Source: Streptomyces hilarionis
GTDB lineage: Bacteria > Actinomycetota > Actinomycetes > Streptomycetales > Streptomycetaceae
DNA length: 41,329 bases
Direction of reading: 5' to 3'
Assembly: GCF_024539675.1 (NCBI RefSeq)
Contig: NZ_JAHHIT010000088.1
Span: forward strand, 1-41,329
The translations under genes were made by a program, and so were the position numbers. Under the pieces are notes generated by a model. The model had not been told where the DNA came from and ran no database searches. It saw only the letters and a list, made by a program, of their open reading frames with translations. This document shows positions 25,101-35,600 of the stretch, piece after piece. Position 1 is the first letter of the stretch. Each line of letters begins with the position of its first letter.

Positions 25101-25364
25101 GGCGACGCCCGCCACCAGCAGGGGAGTTCGGCCGCCCTCGCGTGCGTAGCGCTGCGCGAAGCTGATGCGCCGGGCCTCCGTCTCGTCCAGGGCGCGCGCG
25201 TACGCCTCGTACTCCTCGGCGGCGGTCTGCGCCATGTCGTCCAGCGCGCCGCGCGCCCGCGTCATCAGCGCCTGCCGGTCGGCGCGCCCCCCGGACCGGC
25301 GCACCTCCTCCTCCACGGCCCGCGCCAACAACCGCTCGGCGTCCGCCCTATGACCGTCCCGCAT
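22158..25364 (-). CDS. Membrane-associated NB-ARC/TPR STAND ATPase (AfsR-like, no DNA-binding domain)
   Basis: A 1068-residue signal-transduction ATPase. Residues 1-75 are helical and charged. Two hydrophobic segments (about 80-99 and 103-127) suggest a membrane hairpin. The NB-ARC domain follows, with Walker A GDPGSGRTT (247-255), Walker B VTIVLDDA (about 334-341), a sensor-like VTARS and GxP in CGGLPLAL (about 418-424). The winged-helix part ends with the MHD-like YRLHDLVRAFAQ. The rest (about 640-1000) is TPR repeats with the AHFQLGQLHLRRGD and GEAWTVYYLGLALEETGD type. AfsR/SARP regulators have an N-terminal OmpR-type DNA-binding domain; it is absent here, replaced by membrane segments. 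The ligand and effector are unknown; STAND proteins switch by ATP-driven oligomerisation. The gene precedes the NRPS cluster and may mark its boundary. Confidence 0.85.
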   Translation of the reverse strand: MRDGHRADAERLLARAVEEEVRRSGGRADRQALMTRARGALDDMAQTAAEEYEAYARALDETEARRISFAQRYAREGGRTPLLVAGVAAVTATVADLALGTGAGAALGAGVTVGVVGAAATVVKVAGTHLPAAHHRAGEAGQPGGAEQLRLQWLTALEVRGIRPFLDQQRVLRATTGSKKLPGPRLRGTDKSAAARGRTVLEQSFAQLPELAGPFAGRRTELAQIRQWVQASRAGTGTRPTVVVLHGDPGSGRTTLAVRAAHDLRDQFRGACVVDLRGDGARERRLPTRDALLHLLNRLGAPREQLLFRERSSAEQQVKRLGELYHQHLTGLPVTIVLDDASDPEQVRALVPERSESLVLVTARSPLALPPELSPWVHELAVRPLDAAGAEELLAAAAQDLSGPYDAESADRITRLCGGLPLALRVAGSSLGPRSPRALAADLGAYGPVQPVERALWLRYTDQPDAARTLLRRLALAGRASLGAAAAAALLATDRAEAARHLTALADAGLVDHVRGDRYRLHDLVRAFAQARLQDEEPQSERAAAQERLIVSYAELADSVLRLVDGNMSTRSDRFTPHGFTSLDEALRWLDDESSFITATLRHAEGVDQNAVMSLLGDLCDYCLLRGDLYRLGEISELAQSVGQDLLVRSVQWRTGIAARQLGELDKARTTLSSVVDLYLQAHHDAGAARALCSLGITLHHQGQLTEAAAKLREAMELQAAPELATDRAWTMHALAAVERDRAHLAEALDLLTRSLVLHREGGSVHGEAWAHFQLGQLHLRRGDVERAQGDLRRALDLYGRTRDARGEAWAGTQLARARLIAGDPGPAAEDLRRAAARHRDNEDARGEAWTVYYLGLALEETGDLDHAVRELERSRSLFSRMRDVYGLACARHHSARVTRDQRAAQTGSLRNSGFARQLLVDARADFQRIGVAHGEAWTCLELAIVDAGNARAQAALALCEEAAALFASYGDRRGEDWARFLRCTLLPYAAPGGVEVGTAVAQEELAVLARADHPLRDTGLTECLEAYGLLLERGVRLESGWQAWRLGLVPGRAAREVMGVAVDPPPN

Positions 25365-25490
25365 CTACCGTCCCCCTCCGGCGGTCACCGCTTTCCTTGG
25401 TCAAGTGTGCTGCGGCCGGCCGCGCGGCGCGAGAGGGCGGGGGCCCGGCGATCGCCGCCCGGGAATCGGGGGCGTCCTGCCGGACGTCCG

Positions 25491-26417
25491 TCAGGCCAGG
25501 ACGCCGAGGCTCCACTCCAGGACCGCCGCGGCGCTGTGCATCTTCGCCTCGGCCTGGGTGAACGCGATCGAGCGCGGTCCGTCCAGCACGGCGGCGGTGA
25601 CTTCGTCGCCCCGGTGCGCGGGCAGATCGTGCATGAAGACCGCGTCGGGGCTGGCTTCCATGACGGCCTCGTCGACCCGGAAGGGAACGAACTCCTCGCG
25701 CCAGTCGGGGGAGTCCTTCGACGTGCCGGTGGTCTGCCACCGCGTCGTGTAGACGACGTCGACGTCCTTGGGCATGGCGACGGTGTCGTGCTGCTCGGTG
25801 ACGGTGGAGCCGTGGCGGGCCGCCAGCTCCTCGGCCCGTGCCAGGATCTCCGGATCGAGGCCGTAGCGCCTCGGGGTCCGCAGGTGGAACTCGGTTCCGG
25901 GGTAGCGCGGAAGGGCGAGAGCCAGAGCGGCGGCGGTGTTGTTGCCTTCGCCCATGTAGAGCACCCGCCGTCCGGTCAGGTCTCCGAAGTGCCCGGCCAT
26001 GGCGGTCAGATCGGTCAGCGCCTGCGTCGGATGCTCCTGCGCCGCCATGGCGTTCACCACCGCCATCCGGTCCTGGGAGGCCAGCGCGCGCAGCTCCTCG
26101 ACGCTGCCCACCGTGCGCGCGACCAGGGCGTCCAGCATGCCTCCCAGGACCCGGCCGGTGTCCGCGGCGGTCTCGCCCGTGTTGACCTGGAGATCGTGCG
26201 GGCCGTAGGTGATCAGGCGCGCGCCGAGCCGGAGGGCCGCGGAGGAGAACGCCGTACGCGTGCGCGTCGACGTGGCGCGGAAGTAGACGCCGACGACGGC
26301 GCCGCGCAGGGTCTCGTCCGGCCACGCGCCGGAGGCGAACCGGGCTCCTCTGTCCACGATGCGGTACAGGTCGGCATCGGGGATGTCGACCAGCGAGATG
26401 AGGTGGTTACGGGCCAT
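25491..26417 (-). CDS. Carbamoyltransferase of the ornithine/aspartate transcarbamylase family, non-canonical substrate site
   Basis: A 308-residue enzyme that should transfer the carbamoyl group of carbamoyl phosphate to an amine. The carbamoyl-phosphate site is intact: STRTRT (about residues 48-53) and HPTQAL (about 127-132). The HCLP-type motif reads MHDLPAHRG, Cys to Asp. The ornithine-binding DxxxSMG motif of true ornithine carbamoyltransferases is absent; the equivalent region reads YTTRWQTTGTSKDS. A substrate other than free ornithine is therefore likely, for example another diamino acid such as 2,3-diaminopropionate, giving a ureido residue. Viomycin VioL is a known carbamoyltransferase acting in NRPS pathways. 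AGGAG seven bases before ATG 26417 fixes the start. It is divergent from the NRPS, so cluster membership is the natural reading. Confidence 0.85.
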   Translation of the reverse strand: MARNHLISLVDIPDADLYRIVDRGARFASGAWPDETLRGAVVGVYFRATSTRTRTAFSSAALRLGARLITYGPHDLQVNTGETAADTGRVLGGMLDALVARTVGSVEELRALASQDRMAVVNAMAAQEHPTQALTDLTAMAGHFGDLTGRRVLYMGEGNNTAAALALALPRYPGTEFHLRTPRRYGLDPEILARAEELAARHGSTVTEQHDTVAMPKDVDVVYTTRWQTTGTSKDSPDWREEFVPFRVDEAVMEASPDAVFMHDLPAHRGDEVTAAVLDGPRSIAFTQAEAKMHSAAAVLEWSLGVLA

Positions 26418-26442
26418 TGCGCGACTCCTGTGCATAGCGGGC

Positions 26443-26470
26443 TTGGCAATGTAGGGGCGCCGTTTATCAG
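26443..26470 (+). promoter_or_regulatory. Candidate NRPS promoter in the divergent cluster region
   Basis: TTGGCA (26443-26448) lies 16 bases before TATCAG (26465-26470), pointing toward the NRPS, with a leader of about 135 bases. An inverted pair TTATC (26464-26468) and GATAA (26509-26513) overlaps it. The 194-base gap shows nothing else clear. No cluster regulator gene is in the window. Confidence 0.3.
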
Positions 26471-26598
26471 GGCGGTATCGGCGTCGCAGCCGCGTCGGAT
26501 GAGCGTGCGATAACAGGCTGAAAGTGCTGCTCCCTACGGTCGGGCACCGTGTCGGACGTGCATGTGCGCCCCGGCCTTACGAGTTGTCGACGAAGGAC

Positions 26599-26614
26599 AG
26601 GAGCCAGCAGCGTG
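26599..26614 (+). promoter_or_regulatory. Ribosome-binding site fixing the NRPS GTG start
   Basis: AGGAG (26599-26603) lies eight bases before GTG 26612. The alternative in-frame ATG 26672 has a poorly spaced purine run, so GTG 26612 is preferred. Confidence 0.6.
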
Positions 26615-29600
26615 GACCGTCGTGCGACGCGCAATCCGATCGGGTCGAGCCTGGGAGGCGATGGGGCGGCGATGTCGCTGCCCGCACTGGTCGAGGCGCA
26701 GGTGCGGCGGGCTCCCGGGCACCCGGCCGTCGTCTTCGGACCGACCGCGCTCAGCTATGCCGAACTCGACCGTCGGGCCAACCGGCTGGCCCGACGGCTC
26801 ATCGAGGCCGGAACGGGCCCCGAGGACGTCGTGGCGCTCGCCGTGCCGAGGTCGGCGGACGCCGTGGTCGCCCTGCTGGCCGTGCTGAAGACCGGGGCGG
26901 CGTACCTGCCGGTCGACCCGCGCTACCCCGCCCGGCGGATCGCGTTCATGCTGGGCGACGCCCGTCCCTCGGTCGTGCTCACGACCGCCGCCACCCGCGC
27001 CCTGCTGCCCGGCTCCACGGCCCCTGTCCTCCTGCTGGACGACATCGACCTGACCTCCGGCGACGACAGCGCCCCCGGCGTCACGGTCCGTCCGGACAAC
27101 GCGGCCTACGTCATCTACACGTCCGGCTCCACGGGACTGCCCAAGGGCGTGGTCGTGCCGCACTCGGGCGTCGTGAACCACATGCTGTGGCAGGCCGACC
27201 GCTGGAGCGTCGACGCGTCGGACGTCGTCCTCGCCCGGACCGCGTTCAGCTTCGACGCGTCCGGCTCGGAGATCTGGCTGCCCCTGATCGCCGGCGCGAC
27301 GATCTGCATGGCGCCCGACGACGTGGTGGGCCTGCCGCACCTGCTGATCGAGTACGCCGCCGCACACGGCGTCACCGTCGCCCAGTTCGTTCCGTCGCTG
27401 CTGGCGGTCGCGCTGCCCGCGATCCGCGACACCTCCGGTCTCGCCCTGCGCCTGCTCTTCGTCGCGGGAGAAGTGCTGCCGCCCTCCCTGGCGGACGAGG
27501 TCGTCACCAAGCTGGACCTGCGACTCGGCCACCACTACGGCCCGACCGAAGCGTCGATCGACGTGACGGCGTTCGAGGTGCGGCCCGGCAGGAGCCACCG
27601 GAACGTTCCCATCGGGTCCCCGGTCGCCAACACCCGGGTGCACGTCCTCGACGGCGCGCTGCGCCCGGTGGGACCCGGTGAGGAGGGCGAGCTCTACGTC
27701 GAGGGCGTCCAGCTCGCCCGCGGCTACCTGGGCCGGGCCGGCCTGACGGCCCTGCGGTTCGTCGCCTCCCCGTTCGCCGAGGGCGAGCGCATGTACCGGA
27801 CCGGGGACCTGGCGAGGTGGAACGCCGACGGCCTCCTCGAATTCGCGGGCCGGGCCGACGACCAGGTGAAGATCCGCGGCTTCCGGATCGAACTGGGCGA
27901 GATCGAGGCGGCCGTCACGGAACTGGCCGAGGTGTCCGGGGCGGCCGTGACCGTGCACGAGGGCCGTCCGGGACAGCAACGCCTCGTCGCGTACGTCGTG
28001 GGCGCGGTCGAGGCCGCCACGGTGCAGGAGCGGCTGGCCGCCAGGCTGCCCGAGCACATGGTGCCCTCGGTGTACGTGATGCTCGACGAGCTGCCGCTCG
28101 CGCCGAACGGCAAGCTGGACCGCGCCGCGCTGCCGGCCCCGGAACTCACCGCCGCAGCCGGCCGCGCGCCCCGAACGGCCGCCGAGGAGGTCCTCGCCGG
28201 ACTCTTCGCCGACGTCCTGGGCCTCGACCGCGTCGGCGCCGACGACGGGTTCTTCGACCTCGGCGGCGACTCGCTCCTCGCCGCCCGGCTGATCAGCCGC
28301 ATCCGCACCGCGTTCGACCGCGAGGTGTCGGTCCGCGCCCTCTTCGAGGCGCCCACCGTCGCCGGTCTGGCCGCCCGTCTCGACGAGGCCGGAGCGGCCC
28401 GGCCACCGCTGACCCGCGGCGAGCGCCCCGACCCCATGCCGCTGTCGCACGCGCAGCGCGGCCTGTGGTTCCTGCACCGGCTCGAAGGCGCGAGCGCCAC
28501 CTACAACATCCCCCTCGTGCTGCGGCTGACCGGAGAGGTGGACGCCGAGGCGCTCCGCGCCGCCGTCCGCGACGTCTCCCGACGGCACGAGACCCTGCGG
28601 ACGGTGTTCCCGGAGACGGACGGCGTCGCCCGCCAGGACGTGCTCGACACGCTCGCCGCGCTCACCGTCGTCAGCACCCCCGACATCGACGGCGCGGTGC
28701 TCGCGGCGGCCCGCCACCCGTTCGACCTGCACAGCGAGGCGCCGCTGCGAGCCACCCTGTTCTCGCGGCCCGGCACGGACGAACACGCCCTCCTGCTCCT
28801 GATGCACCACATCGCGAGCGACGGCTGGTCCGAACGCCCGCTGATCGAGGACCTGTCCCTGGCCTACGCCGCCCGTCGCGTCGGCGGCGAACCGGTCTGG
28901 GACGAACTGCCGGTGACCTACGCCGACTTCACCCTCTGGCAGGGCGAGGCGGACGGCGTCGGCTTCTGGCGGACCGCGCTCGCCGGGCTGCCGCAGCGCG
29001 TCGAGCTCCCCACCGACCGGCCCCGGCCTCCGGCCGCGAGCTTCCGCGGTGACGAGGTGCGCACCCACCTCGACGCCGAGCTGCACCGGGCGGCCACCGT
29101 GCTCGCCCGCTCCACCGGCCGCACCGTCTTCATGGTGGTGCAGGCCGCTCTCGCCGCGCTCATGACCCGGCTCGGCGCCGGCGCCGACATCCCGCTCGGC
29201 ACCCCGACCGCCGGACGGCCCGACGAGCAACTCGACGGCCTCGTCGGCTCCTTCGTCAACACCCTCGTGCTGCGCACCGACACCTCGGGCGACCCGACCT
29301 TCCGTGAACTCCTGGACCGGGTGCACGGCACGGCCGCGGCCGCCTACCCGCACCAGGACGTGCCGTTCGACCGGCTGGTCGAAGCGCTCAACCCGGCCCG
29401 GTCCCTCTCGCACCACCCGCTCTTCCAGGTGATGCTCACCTTCGAGACCCTCGGCACGGCCGCACCCGCCCTGCCCGGTCTCACCGTCGAGGTGGACGAA
29501 GTCCCCACCGGCGTCGCCAAGTTCGATCTCGACCTGCGCCTGCGGGAGCGCTTCTCCGACACCGGCGTTCCGGCCGGAGTGGACGTGGTCGCCGAGTACG

Positions 29601-32600
29601 CGACCGACCTCTTCGACGGCTCCTCGGTCGACACGCTCATCGCCCGGCTCGCCCGGCTGCTGCGTGCCGCCGTGGCCGACCCCGAACGCCGGATCTCCAC
29701 GATCGACCTGCTCACCGCGGACGAACGCGCCGTGCTCCAGGGCCGACGCGAACGGGTCGTCGACGAGCACGGCGAGCCGGTGCCCGACGGCGTGGTCGGC
29801 GTCCTCGACGGCGCCCCGGCCCGGTACACCCCCGACGGCCGTCTCGAGCGCCTGTGCGCGCCCGTCCTCGTCGGGGGAGCCCCGGTCGACGTGTCCCGCA
29901 CCGTCGGGACCCTGCTCGCCCACCCCGCGCTCGTCGACGCGACGGTGACGGACGGTCTCGTCGCCTACGTCGTGACCGCCCCCGGCCTCTCCGTGCGCTC
30001 CGTCGACCTTCGCGACCACCTCGCCCGTGTGCTGCCCGACTTCCTCGTGCCGGACGCCTACGTCACCGTCGCCGAGCTGCCGCGCACCGAGGACGGCCGT
30101 CTCGACGTCGCCGCACTGCCCTCTCCGGCCGTCGAGGACCCCGCATCGACGGGCTCCTTCGAGGAAGAGCTGCTGACCTCGCTCTTCGCCGAGGTGCTCG
30201 GCCTGCCCGAGGTGGGCCCGAACCAGGGCTTCTTCGACCTCGGCGGCGACAGCATCGTCTCCATCAAGCTGGTCAGCCGTGCCCGGAAGGCGGGGCTGCG
30301 CATCACGCCGCGGGACGTCTTCGAGCACAAGACCGTCGCCCGCATCGCCGCCGCCGCCCGCACGGCCGCCCCCGCCGTCCCCCTCGCCCAGGACGTCGCC
30401 ACGGGCCCGCTGCTGCCCACACCGGTCATGGCGGACCTGCGCGACCTCGGCGGCCCCGTCGACGGCTACCACCAGTCGATGCTGCTCGTCGTGCCGGCCG
30501 GGCTCGGCGCCGAGCGTCTGACCGCCGCGCTCCAGGCCGTCCTCGACCGGCACGACGCGCTCCGGCTGACCCTGGACCAGGAGGGGGGACTCGGCATCCC
30601 CGCGCCGGGCGGCGTCACGGCGACCGTCCGCCGCGTGGACGCCGCCGGCGCCGGCGCCGACGCGCTGCGCGAGGCGATCGACGAGCACGGCAGGGCCGCC
30701 CAGGCGGAACTGGACCCCCACCGGGGCGACCTGGTGCGCGCGGTGTGGTTCGACGCCGGGACGGAGCCCGGGCGGCTGCTGCTGCTCGTGCACCACCTCG
30801 CCGTGGACGGCGTCTCGTGGCAGCCCCTCCTCGGCGACCTTCGGGCCGCCTGGGAGGGAGAGGCCCTCGAACCGGTCGGGACCTCGTTCCGGCGCTGGAG
30901 CGCGCTCCTCACGGAGGAGGCGCACCGGCGCACCGGCGAACTGCCCTTCTGGCGATCGGTGCTGGAGACGCCCGACCCGCTCCTCGGCGACCGGCCCCTG
31001 GACCCGGCGACCGACGTCCGGGCCGACGCCGGGACGCTCACGCTCACCCTGCCGGCCGACGTCACCGAAGCGCTGCTCACCTCGGTCCCCGCCGCCGTCC
31101 ACGCGGGAGTGCGGGACGTGCTGGTCACCGGCCTGGCGCTGGCCGTCGCCGCGTGGCGCGGCCGGCGCGGAGCCGACGCGGGCGCGCTGCTCCTCGAACT
31201 GGAGGGGCACGGCCGCGAGGACATCGTGCCGGGCCTGGACCTCAGCCGTACGGTCGGCTGGTTCACCAGCGCGTTCCCCGTCCGCGTCGACCCGGGCGGC
31301 GCGGACGGCGTCCGCGCGCTGAAGCGGGTCAAGGAGCAGCTGCACGCGGTGCCCGGCAACGGCATCGGATACGGGTTGCTGCGGCACCGCAACGCGGGCA
31401 CCGCCGGGGAACTGGCGGCGTACGGCCGCCCCCAGCTGGGATTCAACTACCTGGGCCGTCACGACGCTCCGGCACTCGCCGACTGGGCGCCCGCGCCCGA
31501 GGCTCCCGCGCTCGGCGCGGGCTTCGACGACGCCGCGCCGCTCGGCCTGGCCCTCGAACTCGACGCCGTGACCGTCGACCACGCCCACGGGGCACGGCTC
31601 GTGGCGACCTGGACCTGGTCGCAGGCCCTGCTGGCCGAGGACGACGTGCGCGAGCTGGCGCACGGCTGGTTCGCCTCGCTCACCGAGCTCGCGGCCGTCG
31701 AAGGCGGCGGACTGACCCCGTCCGACCTGCCCCTCGTGGACCTCTCCCAGGGCGACATCGAGGCGCTGGAAGGGGCACTGCCGTCCCTGGCCGACGTGCT
31801 GCCGCTCGCCCCGCTCCAGGAGGGCCTGCTCTTCCACTCCCTGTACGACTCGGGCGCCGACCTCTACGCCGTCCAGGAGGTCTTCGCGCTGAGCGGCCCG
31901 CTGGACCCCGGAGCGCTGCGCACCGCGGCGTCCACCCTGCTCGACCGCTACCCGAACCTGCGGGCGGGCTTCCACCACGAGGGCCTGCCCCGGCCCGTCC
32001 AGGTGATCGTCGACGGCCTCGAACTGCCGTGGCGGGAGGCCGACCTCTCAAGACTCGCCGGGGCCGAGCGCGAGCCCGCCCTCGCCCGGATCGTGGCCGA
32101 GGCGCGCGCGGAGCGCTTCGACCTGGCCCGGCCGCCGCTGCTGCGCTTCACCCTGGTCAGGCTCGCCGAGGACGAGCACCGGCTGGTCGTCGTCAACCAC
32201 CACATCCTCTTCGACGGCTGGTCCATGCAGGTGCTGCTCGACGAGCTGTTCGCGCTCTACCGCGGCGAGACCCTCCCCGAGCCCGCCGCGTTCCGCGACC
32301 ACCTGGCCTGGATGGCGCGACAGGACCGTACGGCGGCGCACGAGGCCTGGCGGAACGCGCTCGACGGGCTCGCCGCACCGACCCTCCTCGCCGAGCCGGG
32401 CACGGCGGCGCCCGCCCGCCCCCTCCAGGTCTTCTGCGACCTGCCCGACACCGTGTCCGAGCGGCTCCAGGACCGGCTGCGCGAGGACGGGATCACCCTC
32501 AACACCGTCGTCCAGGCCCTGTGGAGCCTGCTGCTCCGCACCCGCACCGGACAGCAGGACGTGGTGTTCGGCTCCACGTACTCCGGGCGGTCCGCGGAGC

Positions 32601-35600
32601 TGGCCGGCAGCGAGGCGATGGTCGGCATGTTCATCAACACGCTGCCCGTTCGCGTCCGGCTCGACGCGACGGAGTCCCTGCGACGGCTGATGCAGCGCGT
32701 CCAGGACGAGCAGTCCCGGCTGATCGCGCACCAGTACCTCGGACTCAACGACGTACAGCGGCTCCGGGGACAGGGCGACCTGTTCGACACGCTGACCATC
32801 GTCGAGAACTACCCGCACGACGACGTGTGGGAGCCCGCGCCCGGCCTGCGCGCGAGCGCGCTGGAGGACCACGACGCCACCCACTACCCGCTGACGCTGT
32901 CGGTGCTCCCGGGGGCGCGGCCGACACTGCGCCTGGAGTACCGGCCGGACCTGCTGGACGGTGCGCAGATCGACGTGCTCGCCGCCGACCTCGTCCGCCT
33001 GTTCACCGCTTTCGTCGACGACGCCTCCGTGCCCGTGGGCGAACTCGTCCGGACGCAACCGGCCGTGGCCGCCGCCGCTCTCGCCGCCCCGCCCGCCGCC
33101 GAACCGGTCACGGCGCCGGCGGACGGTCCGGCCGACGCCGCCGCGGTCGCCGTGCCCCTCTCCTTCCGTGCGCCGCGCACCCCGGAGCAGGAGATCCTCT
33201 GCGGTCTCTTCTCCGCCGTGCTCGGCGTGCCGACCGTCGGCATCGACGACAGCTTCTTCGACCTCGGCGGCCACTCGCTCACCGCGATCCGCCTGCTCAG
33301 CCGCATCCGCTCGATGTTCGACGTGGAACTGACCATCCGGCACCTGTTCGAGGCGCCCACCGTCGCCGAACTCGCCGAACGGATGACGGGCGCCGAGCAG
33401 TCCCGGCTCGCCCTCGGCCCCATGCCGCGGCCGGAGCACGTCCCCGTCTCGGCGGCGCAGTGGCGCCTGTGGTTCCTGTACCGGCTCGAAGGCCGCAGCG
33501 CCACCTACACCGTGCCGCTGCTGCTGCGCATGTCGGGAGCCCTCGACCGGGAGGCCCTCGAAGCCGCTCTCGGCGACATGGTGGCGCGGCACGAGAGCCT
33601 GCGCACCCGCTTCCCCGAAGTGGACGGGCAGCCCCACCAGCTGATCGTCGACGCCGAGCAGCCGGACGTCACCCTGGTCGAGACCGACGAGGACGGGCTC
33701 GCCGAGCAACTCGCCGTCGCCACCCGGTACGGCTTCGACCTCGCCACCGAACTGCCGCTGCGCGTCACCTTGTTCCGGCTCTCGCAGACCGAGCACGTCC
33801 TGCTCTTCCTGCTGCACCACATCGCCAGTGACGGCTGGTCCGACGCGCCCTTCGCGCGGGACCTCTCCGTCGCGTACGGCGCCCGGACCGAGGGGCGGGC
33901 GCCGGCCTGGCCCGCGCTGCCCGTCCAGTACGCCGACTACACGCTCTGGCAGCGCGAGCTGCTCGGTTCCGAGAACGACCCGCAGAGCCTGCTGTCACAG
34001 CAGCTCGCCTACTGGCGGAAGACGCTCGCCGGGCTCCCGGAGCAGCTGGAGCTGCCCACCGACCGGCCGCGGCCGTCCGCCGCGAGCTTCCGCGGCGAGG
34101 AGGTCCACTTCGAGCTCGACGCCGACCTGCACGCCCGGCTGCTCGAACTCGCCCGCCACACCAACACCACGCTCTTCATGGTGTTCCAGGCGGCGGTGGC
34201 CGCGTTGCTCACCCGGCTCGGCGCCGGCGACGACATCCCGCTCGGCGGCGTCATCGCCGGACGGACCGACGAGGCGCTCGACGAACTGATCGGCTTCTTC
34301 GTCAACACCCTGGTGCTGCGCACCGACACCTCGGGGAACCCGACCTTCCGGGAACTCCTCGCCCGGGTCCGGGAGACCGACCTGGCCGCGTACGCGCACC
34401 AGGACGTGCCGTTCGAGCGGCTGGTCGAGGTGCTCAACCCGACCCGCTCCCTCGCGCACCACCCGCTGTTCCAGGTCATGATCCTGTTCCAGAACAACGC
34501 CGAGGCGGACCTGAGCCTGCCCGGTCTGCGGGCCGGTCTGGAGGACGTCGGCTCCGGCGTCGCCAAGTTCGACCTCGACTTCGACATGCAGGAGAAGCAC
34601 GGCCCCGACGGCGAGCCCGCCGGTCTGTCGGGGCTGGTCGAGTACGCCACCGACCTCTTCGACCGGTCCACCGTGCAGGACGTCGTCGACCGGCTCGCCC
34701 GGCTGCTGAAGGCGGTCGTCGCCGACCCCGACCAGCGGCTGTGGCGGACGGACATCCTGGCCCCGGCGGAACACCGGGAACTGCTGGAGCAGTGGACCGC
34801 ACCCGTTCCGCCGTCCGAGCGGACCACCGTGCCCGCGCTCTTCGAGGCCGCCGTCGCCGCGCACCCCGAGGCGACCGCCGTCGTCGAGGGCGCGGAGCGC
34901 CTGACCTACGCGCAGCTGAACGCCCGGGCGAACCGGCTCGCCCACGCCCTCGTCGCCGAGGGAGTGGGGCCGGAGTCCGTGGTCGCGCTCGCCCTGCCGC
35001 GCGGCGCCGACCTCGTGGTGGGCGTCCTCGGCGTCCTCAAGGCCGGCGGCGTCTACCTGCCGCTGGACCCGGACTACCCGGCCGAGCGCATCGCCTTCGT
35101 CGTGCAGGACGCTCGCCCGTCCGTCGTCGTGACCAGCCGCCGCGCGGACGTGGCACTGCCCGACGGCAGCACCCGACTCGTCCTGGAGGAGCTCGCCGAC
35201 GGTCCCGTCACCGACCCGGCACGCCCGACCCTGAGCCCCGACAACGGCGCGTACATCATCTACACGTCCGGCTCCACCGGGCAGCCCAAGGGCGTCCTGA
35301 TCCCCCACCAGAACGTCGTGCGGCTCTTCACGGCGACGGACCACTGGTTCGGCTTCGACGAGTGCGACGTGTGGACGCTGTTCCACTCCTACGCGTTCGA
35401 CTTCTCCGTCTGGGAGCTGTGGGGACCGCTGCTGCGCGGCGGCACGCTCGTCGTGGTGCCGCAGGACGTGAGCCGCTCCCCGCGCGACTTCCTGCGGCTG
35501 CTCGGGGAGGAGCGCGTCACCGTCCTCAACCAGACCCCCTCGGCCTTCTACCAGCTCATGCAGGCCGACGAGGAGAACCCCGGCACGGACCTCGCGCTCC

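Noticed and set aside
22158..25364. AfsR/SARP pathway activator
   Set aside because: The NB-ARC and TPR parts fit, but the N-terminal OmpR-type DNA-binding and BTAD domains are absent.
25491..26417. Housekeeping ornithine carbamoyltransferase (argF)
   Set aside because: The DxxxSMG ornithine motif is missing, HCLP is altered, and the gene is not with arginine genes but divergent from an NRPS.
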